A DNA stretch of 53,263 nt, from the NCBI GenBank assembly GCA_016787995.1, contig JAEUTB010000205.1:1-53263 (forward strand), in the 5' to 3' direction. The stretch is from Flavobacteriales bacterium. Its GTDB lineage: Bacteria; Bacteroidota; Bacteroidia; Flavobacteriales_F; PHOS-HE28. A program made the translations under genes and the position numbers. A model generated the notes under the pieces. That model saw only the letters and a program-made list of their open reading frames with translations, was not told the origin of the DNA and ran no database searches. Within the stretch, counting starts at the first letter, position 1; every line of letters begins with the position of its first letter. Below are positions 1-8,351 of this stretch, in pieces.

Positions 1-10
1 CCGATATCCG

Positions 11-487
11 ATGTGGCAGCGTAAACAGACCGTATTCCTGGCCCTGGCGGCCCTTTTCGCCCTGGCTACCTGGTTCATGCCGGTAGCGACTTATGACCGT
101 GTTCAGGATCAGTTCATCTTCTGGACCACCGGCCTCTTCACAGCCGATGGCACACCGGTGACGGATGTGGGCCTGAAGGTGCCTTTCAACATCGTGCTCA
201 CCGTGCTGGCCGTGGCCTTGGTGGGGTGCATCTTCTTCTACAACAACCGGCCGCGCCAGATCCGCTTGGTGCGCGGCACCTACCTGATCACGTTGGCTAC
301 CATCGCCTTCCTCTTCATCACGGATAATTCCGTCCAGACCTACCTCGGGTCAGGCGGCGCCACGGCCATCAGCCATTACGGGGTGTCGTTCTTCCTGCCA
401 CTCGGTACGTTGATCTTCAGCTTCCTCGCCGAGCGCGCCATCAAGGCCGATGAGGAACTCGTGCGCAGTGCTGATCGCCTGCGTTGA
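11..487 (+). CDS. DUF4293 family membrane protein
   Basis: An integral membrane protein of 158 residues that matches DUF4293, a family known essentially only from Bacteroidota and without an assigned function. Four hydrophobic segments are visible at about residues 8-24, 58-77, 88-104 and 122-141. A longer polar loop (25-55) follows helix 1, and the cytoplasmic tail is charged. The start MWQRKQT and the length are normal for the family. The ATG lies ten bases from the window edge, so its promoter and upstream partner are not visible. The gene is intact. The family call comes from overall pattern rather than a search. Confidence 0.8.
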   Translation: MWQRKQTVFLALAALFALATWFMPVATYDRVQDQFIFWTTGLFTADGTPVTDVGLKVPFNIVLTVLAVALVGCIFFYNNRPRQIRLVRGTYLITLATIAFLFITDNSVQTYLGSGGATAISHYGVSFFLPLGTLIFSFLAERAIKADEELVRSADRLR

Positions 488-685
488 TCAGATGAGATAC
501 GCCTTGCTGGGTATGCCACATAGGATTGAGCTGCTTAGTCACTTGAACAACAGTTTGAACTGGATGGCTCCCCTGGGAGTTTCTCCAAAGTTCGGCTACT
601 CATTGCTGTAAGTGAAGGGATCTTTGCACTCCAAAGGCTAGAATCACTTCAGGCGGCCAGGGACTACCTTCAAGTCCAAGCAGCC

Positions 686-793
686 ATGAGAAAGAGCACG
701 TTCAACGATCACCATATCGTCAGCATCTTCAAGGAGCAACTGAAGTTTGATGCAATTAGTTCGATAGTAAATCTTCACTTTTATCTCTGCTGA
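686..793 (+). pseudogene. IS3-type transposase OrfA, 5' remnant
   Basis: A 35-codon reading frame starting at the ATG at 686 begins MRKSTFNDHHIVSIFKEQ. This is the characteristic start of IS3-family OrfA proteins (usual form M-(K/R)-K-S-x-F-x-x-x-Q-I-V-x-I-L-K-E). After about 18 codons the similarity stops abruptly, and the frame runs into the 3' end of the next, AT-rich gene. Only the extreme 5' end of the insertion sequence remains; no OrfB or terminal inverted repeat was recognised. It marks the left border of a base-composition anomaly. The rest of 488-755 shows nothing recognisable. Confidence 0.6.
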
Positions 794-1451
794 GTGGTAT
801 CTCTGTGTCCCCATCCAAAATGAACAGTTCTACTGCACCGCATTCAAGATAGAACATAAGGGCTAACTCACTTGATATGGCGGCTTGTTCTATCGCTACT
901 TGGTATCTGATACGGAATAGGAAAGATGCGAAGGAGGCAATCCCAATTCCTGTCGTTAACAGCACATATGGCCACATTCCTAATAGCATGAAAGCTAGCA
1001 TTACCCCAAAAAGAAGAATCGCGAGTAAGCCAAAAATAGGTGGACTGCTTAGGATGTACACTATTAATGCACATGGTATTCCAGCGTATGACCATATGTT
1101 ACCACTGGTGTATGCAGCAAGAATGATAGTGGCGAGGGCAATTGACGGGAACAAGGCGATATCGCGATAAAATCCTTTGACATAGTGGGGCGCGAAAGAT
1201 TTCACGAATGTCAGACTGTACGAGGCTGAGGAACCAGGGCGAAACCGAATTGACGTTCGATTGCTATTATATAGTAGTAGGAAGTTTTCGAACGTAATGC
1301 TTTCTAAATCTAGATATTGTGAAAGAGTCATCTTTTCTATCCTCGGCCTCCATTCGGGTGTTTCATTTAAGAACTCTCGAATATTATTCTCAATATCTCG
1401 AGCCACGAAGAGTTTTCGAACAGCATTTATGGCCGTCTTCTTGTAGTTCAT
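756..1451 (-). CDS. unknown membrane protein, AT-rich
   Basis: A protein of 231 residues that I do not recognise. The N-terminal 90 residues are soluble and rich in charged and aromatic residues. Four hydrophobic stretches follow (about 98-114, 120-135, 139-157 and 161-180), then a soluble tail with an acidic patch (ILDGDTE, about 211-217). I chose the ATG at 1449-1451; an upstream TTG would add two residues. Base composition is clearly more AT-rich than the surrounding genes, and the gene sits next to an IS3 transposase remnant, so recent acquisition is likely. It has no operon partners. An immunity or defence role is possible for such a solitary AT-rich membrane gene, but nothing in the sequence demonstrates it. 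Confidence 0.65.
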   Translation of the reverse strand: MNYKKTAINAVRKLFVARDIENNIREFLNETPEWRPRIEKMTLSQYLDLESITFENFLLLYNSNRTSIRFRPGSSASYSLTFVKSFAPHYVKGFYRDIALFPSIALATIILAAYTSGNIWSYAGIPCALIVYILSSPPIFGLLAILLFGVMLAFMLLGMWPYVLLTTGIGIASFASFLFRIRYQVAIEQAAISSELALMFYLECGAVELFILDGDTEIPLSRDKSEDLLSN

Positions 1452-1908
1452 TGTCAACTAGGAAATAAGAGGTGCATGTAAGATAGTAAGTTTATACGTA
1501 TCCCAAGGCGGGCCTGCGGATATCAGACAGAGCCGGCTGGAATAGGCCCAAGGTAATCCGTGTTTATTCGGTAAGCCAGCATGGTCATGTTAATGTCATC
1601 AGATAGCGCGCTTTCTGGGTCTGCGAAGCGTTGTGTACATAAGTGACTCTATATCGGTGGAGTTTAAATGGAGGAAAAGAGACGCGTTGAATCGCATTGA
1701 TACGGCCAACTGGGTGATGCCATTATATCAGTCTTTGGTGCTTACAATAGATTCAATGAAAATACATAGATATAATCACATATTTGGCTTTCGTTCTATC
1801 GGTTAGAGCCGAAGGATACTACCGATCCAGAACGACCGGTACTATCGATCCGACACGAATGACCTTTTTGAACGTAGAGCTCGAGCCAATGAAGAAGCTC
1901 CAGTTAGG
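1452..1908. other. AT-rich intergenic region, no gene seen
   Basis: About 460 bases between the unknown membrane gene and the crotonase gene. No convincing reading frame, RNA gene or long inverted repeat was found. The DNA is markedly more AT-rich than the flanks and continues the composition of the membrane gene, so the acquired patch probably extends from about 490 to 1900. Confidence 0.5.
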
Positions 1909-2679
1909 CTAGCGCTTCGCCGCCGCCTCCTTGAACGCCGCGATAGCGTTGCGCGTGAAGTCGCTCAACACAAGCCGCCCGCTGATCTTCGCCCGCTCGA
2001 TCAAAAGCTGGTCCCAATCCTCGGTGCCCTTCCACAGCACGCGCTTGATATCGGCCATGGCCTCGGGGCTGTAGGCGGCCAGCTCGCGGGCATGGGCGTC
2101 CACGCGGGCATCCAACGCCTCGGTGGTCTCGAACACTTCAGCATAGATGCCGTGCTGCTCGGCCCACGGGGCGCTGCGTTTGGTGGCCGGGGTCGCGCTC
2201 AACAGACCGAAGTGTCCGGTGCCCAGCTTGCGTTCCACAGCAGGCCCCACCACGAAGGGACCGATGCCCACCGCCAGTTCGCTCAAGCGGATGCTGGCGT
2301 TGGTGGTGGCATAAGCGATGTCCACCGCGCAAGCGATGCCCACACCACCGCCCACACAATGGCTGTGGATGCGTCCGATCACGAACACGGGCACGGTGCG
2401 GATGGCATTGATCACATGGGCGAAGCCGCTGAAGAACTCCAGCCCGCGCGCACCGTCCTCGATGGCCACGAGCTCATCGAAGCTGGCGCCGGCACAGAAG
2501 GCCTTTTCGCCCTCGCTCCGCAGCACGATCACGCGCACCGAAGGGTCCTTGCCGCAGGTGGTGATTGCATCGGCCATGCCGCGCAGGATATGACCGGGCA
2601 GGCTGTTGCTCTTGGGGTGGTGGAAGGTGACCGTGGCAATGCCGTCGTTCACCGCGTGCTTCACATGACCGTCGCTCAT
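1909..2679 (-). CDS. enoyl-CoA hydratase/isomerase family protein
   Basis: A crotonase-fold protein of 256 residues, normal for the family, which hydrates or isomerises acyl-CoA thioesters in the cytoplasm. The two oxyanion-hole segments are present: FCAGASFDEL at about 61-70 and CVGGGVGIACAVD at about 108-120. A glutamate in LSELAVGIGP (E134) sits where a catalytic acid is often found. The loop that normally carries the first catalytic glutamate is not obviously conserved (VGGGVG without a nearby acidic residue), so the reaction cannot be named. The ATG is at 2677-2679. It is a single gene whose 5' region contains a cluster of short hairpins. Possible roles include fatty-acid or branched-chain amino-acid degradation. 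Confidence 0.85.
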   Translation of the reverse strand: MSDGHVKHAVNDGIATVTFHHPKSNSLPGHILRGMADAITTCGKDPSVRVIVLRSEGEKAFCAGASFDELVAIEDGARGLEFFSGFAHVINAIRTVPVFVIGRIHSHCVGGGVGIACAVDIAYATTNASIRLSELAVGIGPFVVGPAVERKLGTGHFGLLSATPATKRSAPWAEQHGIYAEVFETTEALDARVDAHARELAAYSPEAMADIKRVLWKGTEDWDQLLIERAKISGRLVLSDFTRNAIAAFKEAAAKR

Positions 2680-2743
2680 AGTGGGTACAAAGATCGGTTG
2701 TCGCGGCCTTCACTCTCGGCAAACGCATCAGTCGAATTTGGAA

Positions 2744-2907
2744 CTCTGCGACCCCGCTGGGGTCGTTGAGTACCGAGGTCGTCCTGTTGCTACGCTCTGC
2801 GACCCCTATGGGGTCGATCATGCGAACTATTGAGCTTGACCCTGGAAGGGTCACAGAACTTAGAACTAACGTCCAGTGTGGGATCCGACCTGCCGTACGG
2901 CAGGTCG
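2744..2907. repeat. cluster of four short palindromes
   Basis: Four inverted repeats lie within 165 bases between the LytTR gene and the crotonase gene. Two share the same core, ctctgcgacccc-NNN-ggggtcg (2744-2765 and 2795-2816), each a 7-bp stem with a 3-base loop. A third (2837-2853) is tgaccct-gga-agggtca. The fourth (2886-2907) is a perfect 22-bp palindrome centred on gccgtacggc. A looser relative of the first two (tggggtc, 12-base loop, gacccca) occurs at 45162-45187, and a relative of the fourth occurs at 50925-50940. They look like dispersed REP-like intergenic repeats. Any of them could also act as a terminator downstream of the LytTR gene, although none has a run of T. Confidence 0.6.
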
Positions 2908-2938
2908 CAGAAGAAATCGTTGCGTTTGCCCTGAGCGT

Positions 2939-3715
2939 TCACCGAACGCCATCCAACCATTCCTTGAAGGCCTTCGCCTTCTCGCGGCTCACCATCACCT
3001 CTGCCGGGGCGGCCGGCTTCAGTTCCACCTTCAGCTTTCCGTTGAAGTGCTGGTGGACCACAGCGATGCATTTCACACAAGCGATGCATTGCCGGTTGAG
3101 GCGGTGGAAGACGCGCGGGTCCAGCTGTGCTTCGATCTCATCCAACGGCTGGTCGAGCAAGTGGCGTTTTCCGCTACAGGTGTGTAGTTCCGTGGTCCCG
3201 TCGCTGCTCAGGAAATACGCGATCTCTACCGTGGCGATGGGCAGCAATTTGGTACCCAGTTTCACCAGGAAGCGATCGCGGTAGCTCGGGCCACGGCCTT
3301 GCACGGCCTCCAGCAGGCGTTGGATATCGGGCAGGGGTGGTGTAGTGGTGGTGCGCACCAAGCCCATCAACTTGGACACACTGCGGGCCAATTCCTCCTC
3401 TTCGATTGGCTTCAGCAGGTAGTCTATGCCGTTGGTGCGGAAGGCTTCCAGCATGTACGCATCGTATGCGGTGGTGAAGATGATGGGGCAGGGGGGAGGT
3501 ACCTGCTTGTAGATCTCGAAGCTGAGCCCGTCGCTCAATTGGATATCGCTGAAGATCACGTCCGGCGCGGCGTTGGCGTTGAACCAATCGACGGCGGCTT
3601 CGATGGTGTCCACCACATCCACCACCTCCAGGTGCGGATGGTGCGTGCTCAACAGTCCGTGCAAGCGGCGGTAGGCCGGTGCTTCATCCTCGATGATCAG
3701 GGCCTTCAACTTCAT
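2939..3715 (-). CDS. LytTR-family response regulator
   Basis: A two-component response regulator of 258 residues. The N-terminal receiver domain (about 4-120) has the acidic pair E9/D10, the phospho-acceptor D57 in FSDIQLSDG, T81/T82 and K102 in LLKPIEE. The C-terminal LytTR DNA-binding domain (about 155-255) shows the family signature FHRLNRQCIA. The frame stays open upstream, but the start MKLKALIIEDE is clear: its ATG (3713-3715) shares one base with the TGA of the kinase gene (TGATG), so the two are translationally coupled. The proteins form a LytS/LytTR signalling pair. The divergent TonB-dependent receptor and the 21-bp-spaced repeats between them are the natural candidate targets. Confidence 0.93.
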   Translation of the reverse strand: MKLKALIIEDEAPAYRRLHGLLSTHHPHLEVVDVVDTIEAAVDWFNANAAPDVIFSDIQLSDGLSFEIYKQVPPPCPIIFTTAYDAYMLEAFRTNGIDYLLKPIEEEELARSVSKLMGLVRTTTTPPLPDIQRLLEAVQGRGPSYRDRFLVKLGTKLLPIATVEIAYFLSSDGTTELHTCSGKRHLLDQPLDEIEAQLDPRVFHRLNRQCIACVKCIAVVHQHFNGKLKVELKPAAPAEVMVSREKAKAFKEWLDGVR

Positions 3716-4749
3716 CACACGCGGGCTTCGTGTTCGGCGAGTTGGAGCAAGGGCAGCGCCACCAAGAAGTGTTCTCGGGTCTCGATCACGTCCACCGGTC
3801 GTTCGCTGAGGTAGGCGTAGCGCTGCCGAACGTTGCTCAGTCCGGTGCCAGTACCTTCCACGGTGCCTTGCTTGCGGTGCAGGCTGTTGCGCACCACCAA
3901 TGTTCGACCGTTCTCCACATGGATGTCCACTTGCAAGGGCGATGCCGTGCTGGCCACATTGTGTTTCAAGGCGTTCTCCAACAGCAGCTGCAGCGTGAGA
4001 GGTGCAATGAGTAATTGCCTGTGCTCCTTGGCCACGTTCACCGTGATGCGCAAGCTGTCGGCGAAGCGAACCTTCATCAGGTCGATATAGGCTTGCGTGA
4101 AATCGAGTTCGGTGCCGAGGTCCACCACTTCCTTCTCCTTGTGCTGTAGGATGTAGCGGTACACGTGGCTGAGGTTCTTGGTGAAGCGTGCGGCCTGGTC
4201 GGCGTCCTCGTGGATCAAGGCCACCAGCGTGTTGAGGCTGTTGAAGAGGAAGTGCGGGGAGACCTGGTTCTTCAGCATGTCCAGCTCGGTACGCAGTTGG
4301 CGGCTTTTGAGCGCCTCCGCTTCGATGGCCTGGTGCTTCCACATGGTGAAGAAGTAGCCCGCTTCGTACAAGGTTCCCACCACCAAGGTGGCACCAAAGC
4401 ACTTGATCAGGTTCATACGCCACTCACCCGTCTTGTAGGCACTGGGTTCCAGCCCTGCAGCATCGAGGATCGTGCAGGCCATGATATCCACCGTGATGAT
4501 GTACGTGCTGAGCGCAACGACCGTGATCATGATGCGTTGGCCGGTGCGCTCGAAGCCGGGAAAGCGCTGCCTGAAGTAGCCGATGATCATGTAGCAGCCT
4601 TGCCAAATGACCGCTGTGATCCCCAGTGTGATGGTGAAGCCCAGAACGGTCGGCATCTCCGTGTGGAACAAGAAGCTCAGAACAACGGCGAGCAATGGGA
4701 TGCCGATGATCCGGGGCCAGGGTTCCTGAAAGAGGTTGAAGCGTGCCAT
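3715..4749 (-). CDS. LytS/YehU-type sensor histidine kinase
   Basis: A membrane sensor kinase of 344 residues. Four transmembrane helices are visible (about 13-29, 36-57, 73-94 and 113-134). They are followed by a short helix rich in glutamate and lysine and by the His_kinase domain (PF06580 type), with the phospho-accepting histidine H166 in NQVSPHFLFNSLN. The C-terminal ATPase domain has the N-box (LLLENALKHN) and the G-box (EGTGTGLSNVRQRY). There is no separate periplasmic sensor domain, so the helices themselves probably sense the signal. The true start is MARFNLF at 4747-4749; the frame remains open further upstream but only antisense to the receptor gene. The stop overlaps the start of the regulator gene by one base. 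Confidence 0.93.
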   Translation of the reverse strand: MARFNLFQEPWPRIIGIPLLAVVLSFLFHTEMPTVLGFTITLGITAVIWQGCYMIIGYFRQRFPGFERTGQRIMITVVALSTYIITVDIMACTILDAAGLEPSAYKTGEWRMNLIKCFGATLVVGTLYEAGYFFTMWKHQAIEAEALKSRQLRTELDMLKNQVSPHFLFNSLNTLVALIHEDADQAARFTKNLSHVYRYILQHKEKEVVDLGTELDFTQAYIDLMKVRFADSLRITVNVAKEHRQLLIAPLTLQLLLENALKHNVASTASPLQVDIHVENGRTLVVRNSLHRKQGTVEGTGTGLSNVRQRYAYLSERPVDVIETREHFLVALPLLQLAEHEARV

Positions 4750-4804
4750 GGAATTGAACGCTCGAAAGTACCGCGATGCTACTGAAAGCGCGTTTGTGGG
4801 CGAA

Positions 4805-4854
4805 TGAAGCGTAGGGATCCTGGGTTGAAGCGTGATCCTGCCTCTATGAAGCGT
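4805..4854. promoter_or_regulatory. three 21-bp-spaced direct repeats, candidate LytTR operator
   Basis: The octamer tgaagcgt occurs three times without mismatch at 4805-4812, 4826-4833 and 4847-4854, giving a period of exactly 21 bp, two turns of B-DNA. A degenerate fourth copy, tgaaagcgc, begins at 4783. The array lies in the 256-bp divergent region, 56-105 bases upstream of the kinase ATG and about 150 upstream of the receptor ATG. LytTR-domain regulators characteristically bind paired direct repeats of about 9 bp whose starts are 21-22 bp apart, so spacing and location fit an operator for the adjacent regulator. The base sequence does not closely match the published LytTR consensus. No convincing -33/-7 promoter was assigned. 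Confidence 0.6.
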
Positions 4855-5005
4855 TGTTGGGCTTCCCCGTTGAGGAACTGTCGTTTCGACCAGCTGGTAC
4901 TGCAGTCCACCATGGTCTTCTGCGGTCTTGATGGAAGCCAAGGTGGACAAGGAGTTGAGGCCTTCGAGTTTCGCAGCCAGAACGAACACCCAAACCACCC
5001 AGACC

Positions 5006-7402
5006 ATGTCTCCCCTTCGTTTACGCTCCCTGTTCAGCGCGGCACTGTTGCTGCCGTCCCTGCTCTTCGCCCAAACGCAGGTGGTGAAGGGCACTGTGAA
5101 GGATGCCGATTCACAAATGACCCTTCCCGGTGCCACGGTAGTGCTCTTGGGCAGCGATCCCATCATGGGCGCCACCACGGACATGGACGGTCGCTTCCGG
5201 CTCGATCAGGTGCCCTTCGGTAGGCAACAGCTACAGGTAAGCTTCCTCGGCTACAAGCCCACGGTGATCCCCAATGTCCTGGTGACCGCCGGAAAGGAAG
5301 TGGTGCTTGACATCGCGCTGGTCGCTTCGGTGGAAAGCCTGAAGGAAGTGGAGATCACCTCGGAGCGGGGCAAGGACCGCACGGTGAACGAGCTGGCCAA
5401 GGTGAGCGCCCGTACGTTCAGCCTGGAGGAAGTGACGCGCTACAGCGGCGGACGCAACGACGTGGCCCGCCTCGCGACCAACTTCGCTGGTGTGAGCGCC
5501 GCCAACGATGCGCGCAACGATATTGTCGTGCGGGGCAACTCACCCACTGGGCTGCTTTGGCGCATCGACGGGTTGCCCATCGGCACCACCAACCACTTCG
5601 GCACGCTGGGCACCACGGGCGGACCGGTGAGCGCGCTCAATACCAACCTGCTTCGCACCAGTGATTTCCTCAGTGGTGCCTTCCCCGCGGAATACGGCAA
5701 CGCCAACGCCGCTGTGTTCGACGTGAAGTTCCGAAGTGGGAATACCGACGAACATGAGTTCACCGCGCAGCTGGCAGCCTTCAGTGGCGCGGAGTTCATG
5801 GCCGAAGGACCGATCAGCAGGAAGAACCAGTCGTCCTACCTGGTCAGCTACCGGTATGGTATCGCGGGTGCTGCAGCTACGGGTACCAGCGCGATCCCCT
5901 ACTTCCAAGACCTGGCCTTCAAGCTCAACTTCGGTAAGAGCAAATTGGGACGCTTCGAGCTCTTCGGCATGGGCGGTCGCAGCAACATCGACTTCATCGG
6001 TGCGGAACTGGATAGCACAGACCTGTTCGCCGACCCCACCGTGGATAGCTACTTCACCTCAGATGTAGCGCTCATCGGCCTTTCACACTTCCTCCAGCTC
6101 GATGAGAAGAGCTACCTGAGGTCCACGGTCGGTACCACCTACTTGGGTACTTCGTTCCTACAGGACAACATCATCGGTGGTGCGAGCGACCAGAACGCTG
6201 TGCGCTACCGGGCCACCGAAGCCTTGGACAATGAACAGCGCTACACGGTGAGCAGCCAGTACAACCGCAAGTTCTCGCCGCGCTTCAGTCTGCGTGCAGG
6301 GGTGCTGAACGAGGTGTACGACCTGGATGTGGACTGGACGGACCGCGACCGCCGCGCAGGAATTCCCGACGTGAACGGCGATGGCATCCCTGACTTCTTC
6401 GTACAGGTGCGTGATGTACAGGGCACCATCAACCTCTTTCAGGCTTACGCACAAGGTGAATACAAGTTCACCGACGAGCTGAGCTTCACAGCTGGATTGC
6501 ATGGGCAATACCTCGACTTCAACGAGGATGTGATGGTGGCCCCGCGCACCGCGCTTGCCTGGCAGTTCCGTCCGCGTCAACGGGTAACATTGGCTTACGG
6601 GCTGCATGGTCAGCTGGCCTCGTTACCCGTGTTGCTCTTCACCGACCCGATCACCGGCGCGAACAACCGCGACCTGGAGTTCCAGAAGGCTCACCACGTT
6701 GTGCTGGCCTACGATCATCGTTTCGAAGGCGACTGGCGGGTGAAGCTGGAGGGCTATCATCAGTGGTTGTACGACCTTGGCATCGAGGACACCACCAGCA
6801 GCTACAGCGTCGTGAACGAGGGTGCGGACTTCATCTTCAGCGAACGCGGTGGACTGCTGAGCAATGGCACGGGCCGCAACTTCGGTGTGGAACTGACGGT
6901 GGAGAAGTTCTTGAGCAAGGGCTATTACGCATTGCTCACCACCTCGGTCTTCGATTCGCGCTACACGAGCAGTGATGGCGTGGAACGCAACACCGGCTTC
7001 GCGAACGACTATGTCTTTAATGCCTTGTTCGGGAAGGAGTGGGGCATCGGCAAGGACAAGCGCAACGCCCTCACGTTCGATACCAAGTTCACCACCAGCG
7101 GCGGTCGGCCCTTCAGCCCCATTGATCTGGAGGCCACACGCGCCAACCTGGGCCGTGAGGTGTACGTGGATGATCAGGCCTACAGCAAGCGCTACGATGC
7201 CTATTTACGGTTGGATGTGAAGTTCGGTGTGCGCATCAATGGCAAGGGCGGCAAGGTGAGCCACCAGTTTTTCATGGACCTACAGAACGTGACGGATCGT
7301 GAGAACATTTTTGTTGAACGGTACAACCGCGTCACTGACCGCATCAACCCCGTTTACCAGAATGGCTTCTTCCCGGACTTCATGTACCGGGTTCAGTTCT
7401 GA
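5006..7402 (+). CDS. TonB-dependent outer-membrane receptor
   Basis: An outer-membrane receptor of 798 residues. A signal peptide (1-22, MSPLRLRSLFSAALLLPSLLFA) is followed by a carboxypeptidase-regulatory-like beta-sandwich (about 25-110, with the motif PGATVVLLGSDP). Next comes a plug domain (about 130-250, with NDIVVRGNSPTGLLWRIDG and PAEYGNANAAVFDV) and a beta-barrel ending in an aromatic residue (YRVQF). A loop with a DVNGDGIPD calcium-type motif lies in the barrel. The frame extends upstream to 4928, but the signal peptide fixes the start at 5006. It is divergent from the LytTR/LytS pair and probably controlled by it. There is no SusD partner next to it, so it is not a standard SusCD glycan system; the substrate is unknown. 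Confidence 0.93.
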   Translation: MSPLRLRSLFSAALLLPSLLFAQTQVVKGTVKDADSQMTLPGATVVLLGSDPIMGATTDMDGRFRLDQVPFGRQQLQVSFLGYKPTVIPNVLVTAGKEVVLDIALVASVESLKEVEITSERGKDRTVNELAKVSARTFSLEEVTRYSGGRNDVARLATNFAGVSAANDARNDIVVRGNSPTGLLWRIDGLPIGTTNHFGTLGTTGGPVSALNTNLLRTSDFLSGAFPAEYGNANAAVFDVKFRSGNTDEHEFTAQLAAFSGAEFMAEGPISRKNQSSYLVSYRYGIAGAAATGTSAIPYFQDLAFKLNFGKSKLGRFELFGMGGRSNIDFIGAELDSTDLFADPTVDSYFTSDVALIGLSHFLQLDEKSYLRSTVGTTYLGTSFLQDNIIGGASDQNAVRYRATEALDNEQRYTVSSQYNRKFSPRFSLRAGVLNEVYDLDVDWTDRDRRAGIPDVNGDGIPDFFVQVRDVQGTINLFQAYAQGEYKFTDELSFTAGLHGQYLDFNEDVMVAPRTALAWQFRPRQRVTLAYGLHGQLASLPVLLFTDPITGANNRDLEFQKAHHVVLAYDHRFEGDWRVKLEGYHQWLYDLGIEDTTSSYSVVNEGADFIFSERGGLLSNGTGRNFGVELTVEKFLSKGYYALLTTSVFDSRYTSSDGVERNTGFANDYVFNALFGKEWGIGKDKRNALTFDTKFTTSGGRPFSPIDLEATRANLGREVYVDDQAYSKRYDAYLRLDVKFGVRINGKGGKVSHQFFMDLQNVTDRENIFVERYNRVTDRINPVYQNGFFPDFMYRVQF

Positions 7403-7412
7403 TCGACAAGAA

Positions 7413-7470
7413 GTTGGCGGTCAGCAGTAGGCAGTACCTGTAACTCAACTGCCTACTGCGAACTGCCAAC
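7413..7470. repeat. imperfect 23-bp inverted repeat after the receptor gene
   Basis: Left arm 7413-7435 and right arm 7448-7470 are 23 bases each, pair with only three mismatches and are separated by a 12-base loop. The arms carry the core gcagtaggcagt. It starts ten bases after the receptor stop codon, so it can act as a terminator-like hairpin, although no T-run follows. The core resembles simple cagtaggcagt-type intergenic repeats and may be a dispersed element. Confidence 0.55.
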
Positions 7471-7519
7471 TGGTCACTGCGCAAAACGAACAACTCGATC
7501 ACCGATCGTTCAACCCCCA

Positions 7520-8335
7520 ATGCAAAAGATCATCCTCATCACCGGCGCCAGCAGTGGCATGGGCAAGGCCTTCGCCAAGCGCCTCATCAACGAAGGGCAC
7601 ATCGTCTACGGAGCCGCGCGCCGCGTGGACCAGATGCAGGACCTCGAACAAGCCGGTGGGCGCGCCATCGCACTCGACATCACCGATGACGCCTCCATCA
7701 CCGCTGCGGTCGAACAGGTCATTGGCGAGCAAGGTCGGATCGATGTGCTCATCAATAATGCAGGTTATGCCATCTACGGCGCGGTGGAGGAGACCACCTT
7801 GGCCGATGCGCGCAGGCAGTTCGAGGTGAACATCTTCGGACTGGGGCGCATCACACAACTGGTGGTGCCACACATGCGGAAGCAGAAGAAGGGCCGGATC
7901 ATCAACGTCAGCAGCATGGGCGGTAAGATGTACACCCCGCTCGGAGCTTGGTACCACGCCACCAAACATGCGTTGGAAGGCTGGAGCGATTGCCTGCGCT
8001 TGGAGTTGAAGCCTTTCGGTATCGACGTGGTCATCATCCAACCGGGCATCATCAAGACCGAATTCGCGGACGTGATGACCGGTCCGATGTTGCAGCGATC
8101 GGGTGTGGGACCCTACGGAGAGTTGGCGCGCAAGGTGGCCAAGGGCGCAGAGAACGGCATGGCCAATGGTCGGGGTTCGCGTCCGGAGGTGATCGCGGCA
8201 TTGGTATCGAAGACGGTACATGCACGAACGCCGCGTACGCGCTATGCAGGAGGCTTCCTGGCCAAACCAGTGATGTGGTTGCGCATCTACCTCGGCGATC
8301 GTTTCTTCGATAAGATGATCATGAAGGCGGCCTGA
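7520..8335 (+). CDS. short-chain dehydrogenase/reductase
   Basis: A classical SDR of 271 residues that uses NAD(P)H in the cytoplasm. The Rossmann glycine motif GASSGMG is at 9-15, NNAG at 79-82, the catalytic serine pair at 131-132 and the YxxxK pair at Y145/K149 in WYHATKH. The extra C-terminal region and the QPGIIKTEF motif are typical of SDRs close to 17-beta-hydroxysteroid or retinol dehydrogenases, but the substrate cannot be read from sequence. The gene is followed after 16 bases by a small ABM-like gene on the same strand, so the two are probably co-transcribed. Confidence 0.9.
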   Translation: MQKIILITGASSGMGKAFAKRLINEGHIVYGAARRVDQMQDLEQAGGRAIALDITDDASITAAVEQVIGEQGRIDVLINNAGYAIYGAVEETTLADARRQFEVNIFGLGRITQLVVPHMRKQKKGRIINVSSMGGKMYTPLGAWYHATKHALEGWSDCLRLELKPFGIDVVIIQPGIIKTEFADVMTGPMLQRSGVGPYGELARKVAKGAENGMANGRGSRPEVIAALVSKTVHARTPRTRYAGGFLAKPVMWLRIYLGDRFFDKMIMKAA

Positions 8336-8351
8336 TCAGCAAGGAACCACC

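Noticed and set aside
3716-4423. N-terminal extension of the LytTR regulator frame
   Set aside because: The frame stays open antiparallel to kinase coding sequence, but the receiver domain begins exactly at MKLKALIIEDE at 3715.
4750-5184. N-terminal extension of the kinase frame across the divergent region
   Set aside because: It would run through the operator repeats and the receptor signal peptide; the hydrophobic helices start only after 4749.
5006-7402. SusC of a SusCD glycan locus
   Set aside because: No SusD or glycan-active enzyme is adjacent and the length (798) is shorter than typical SusC proteins (about 1000).
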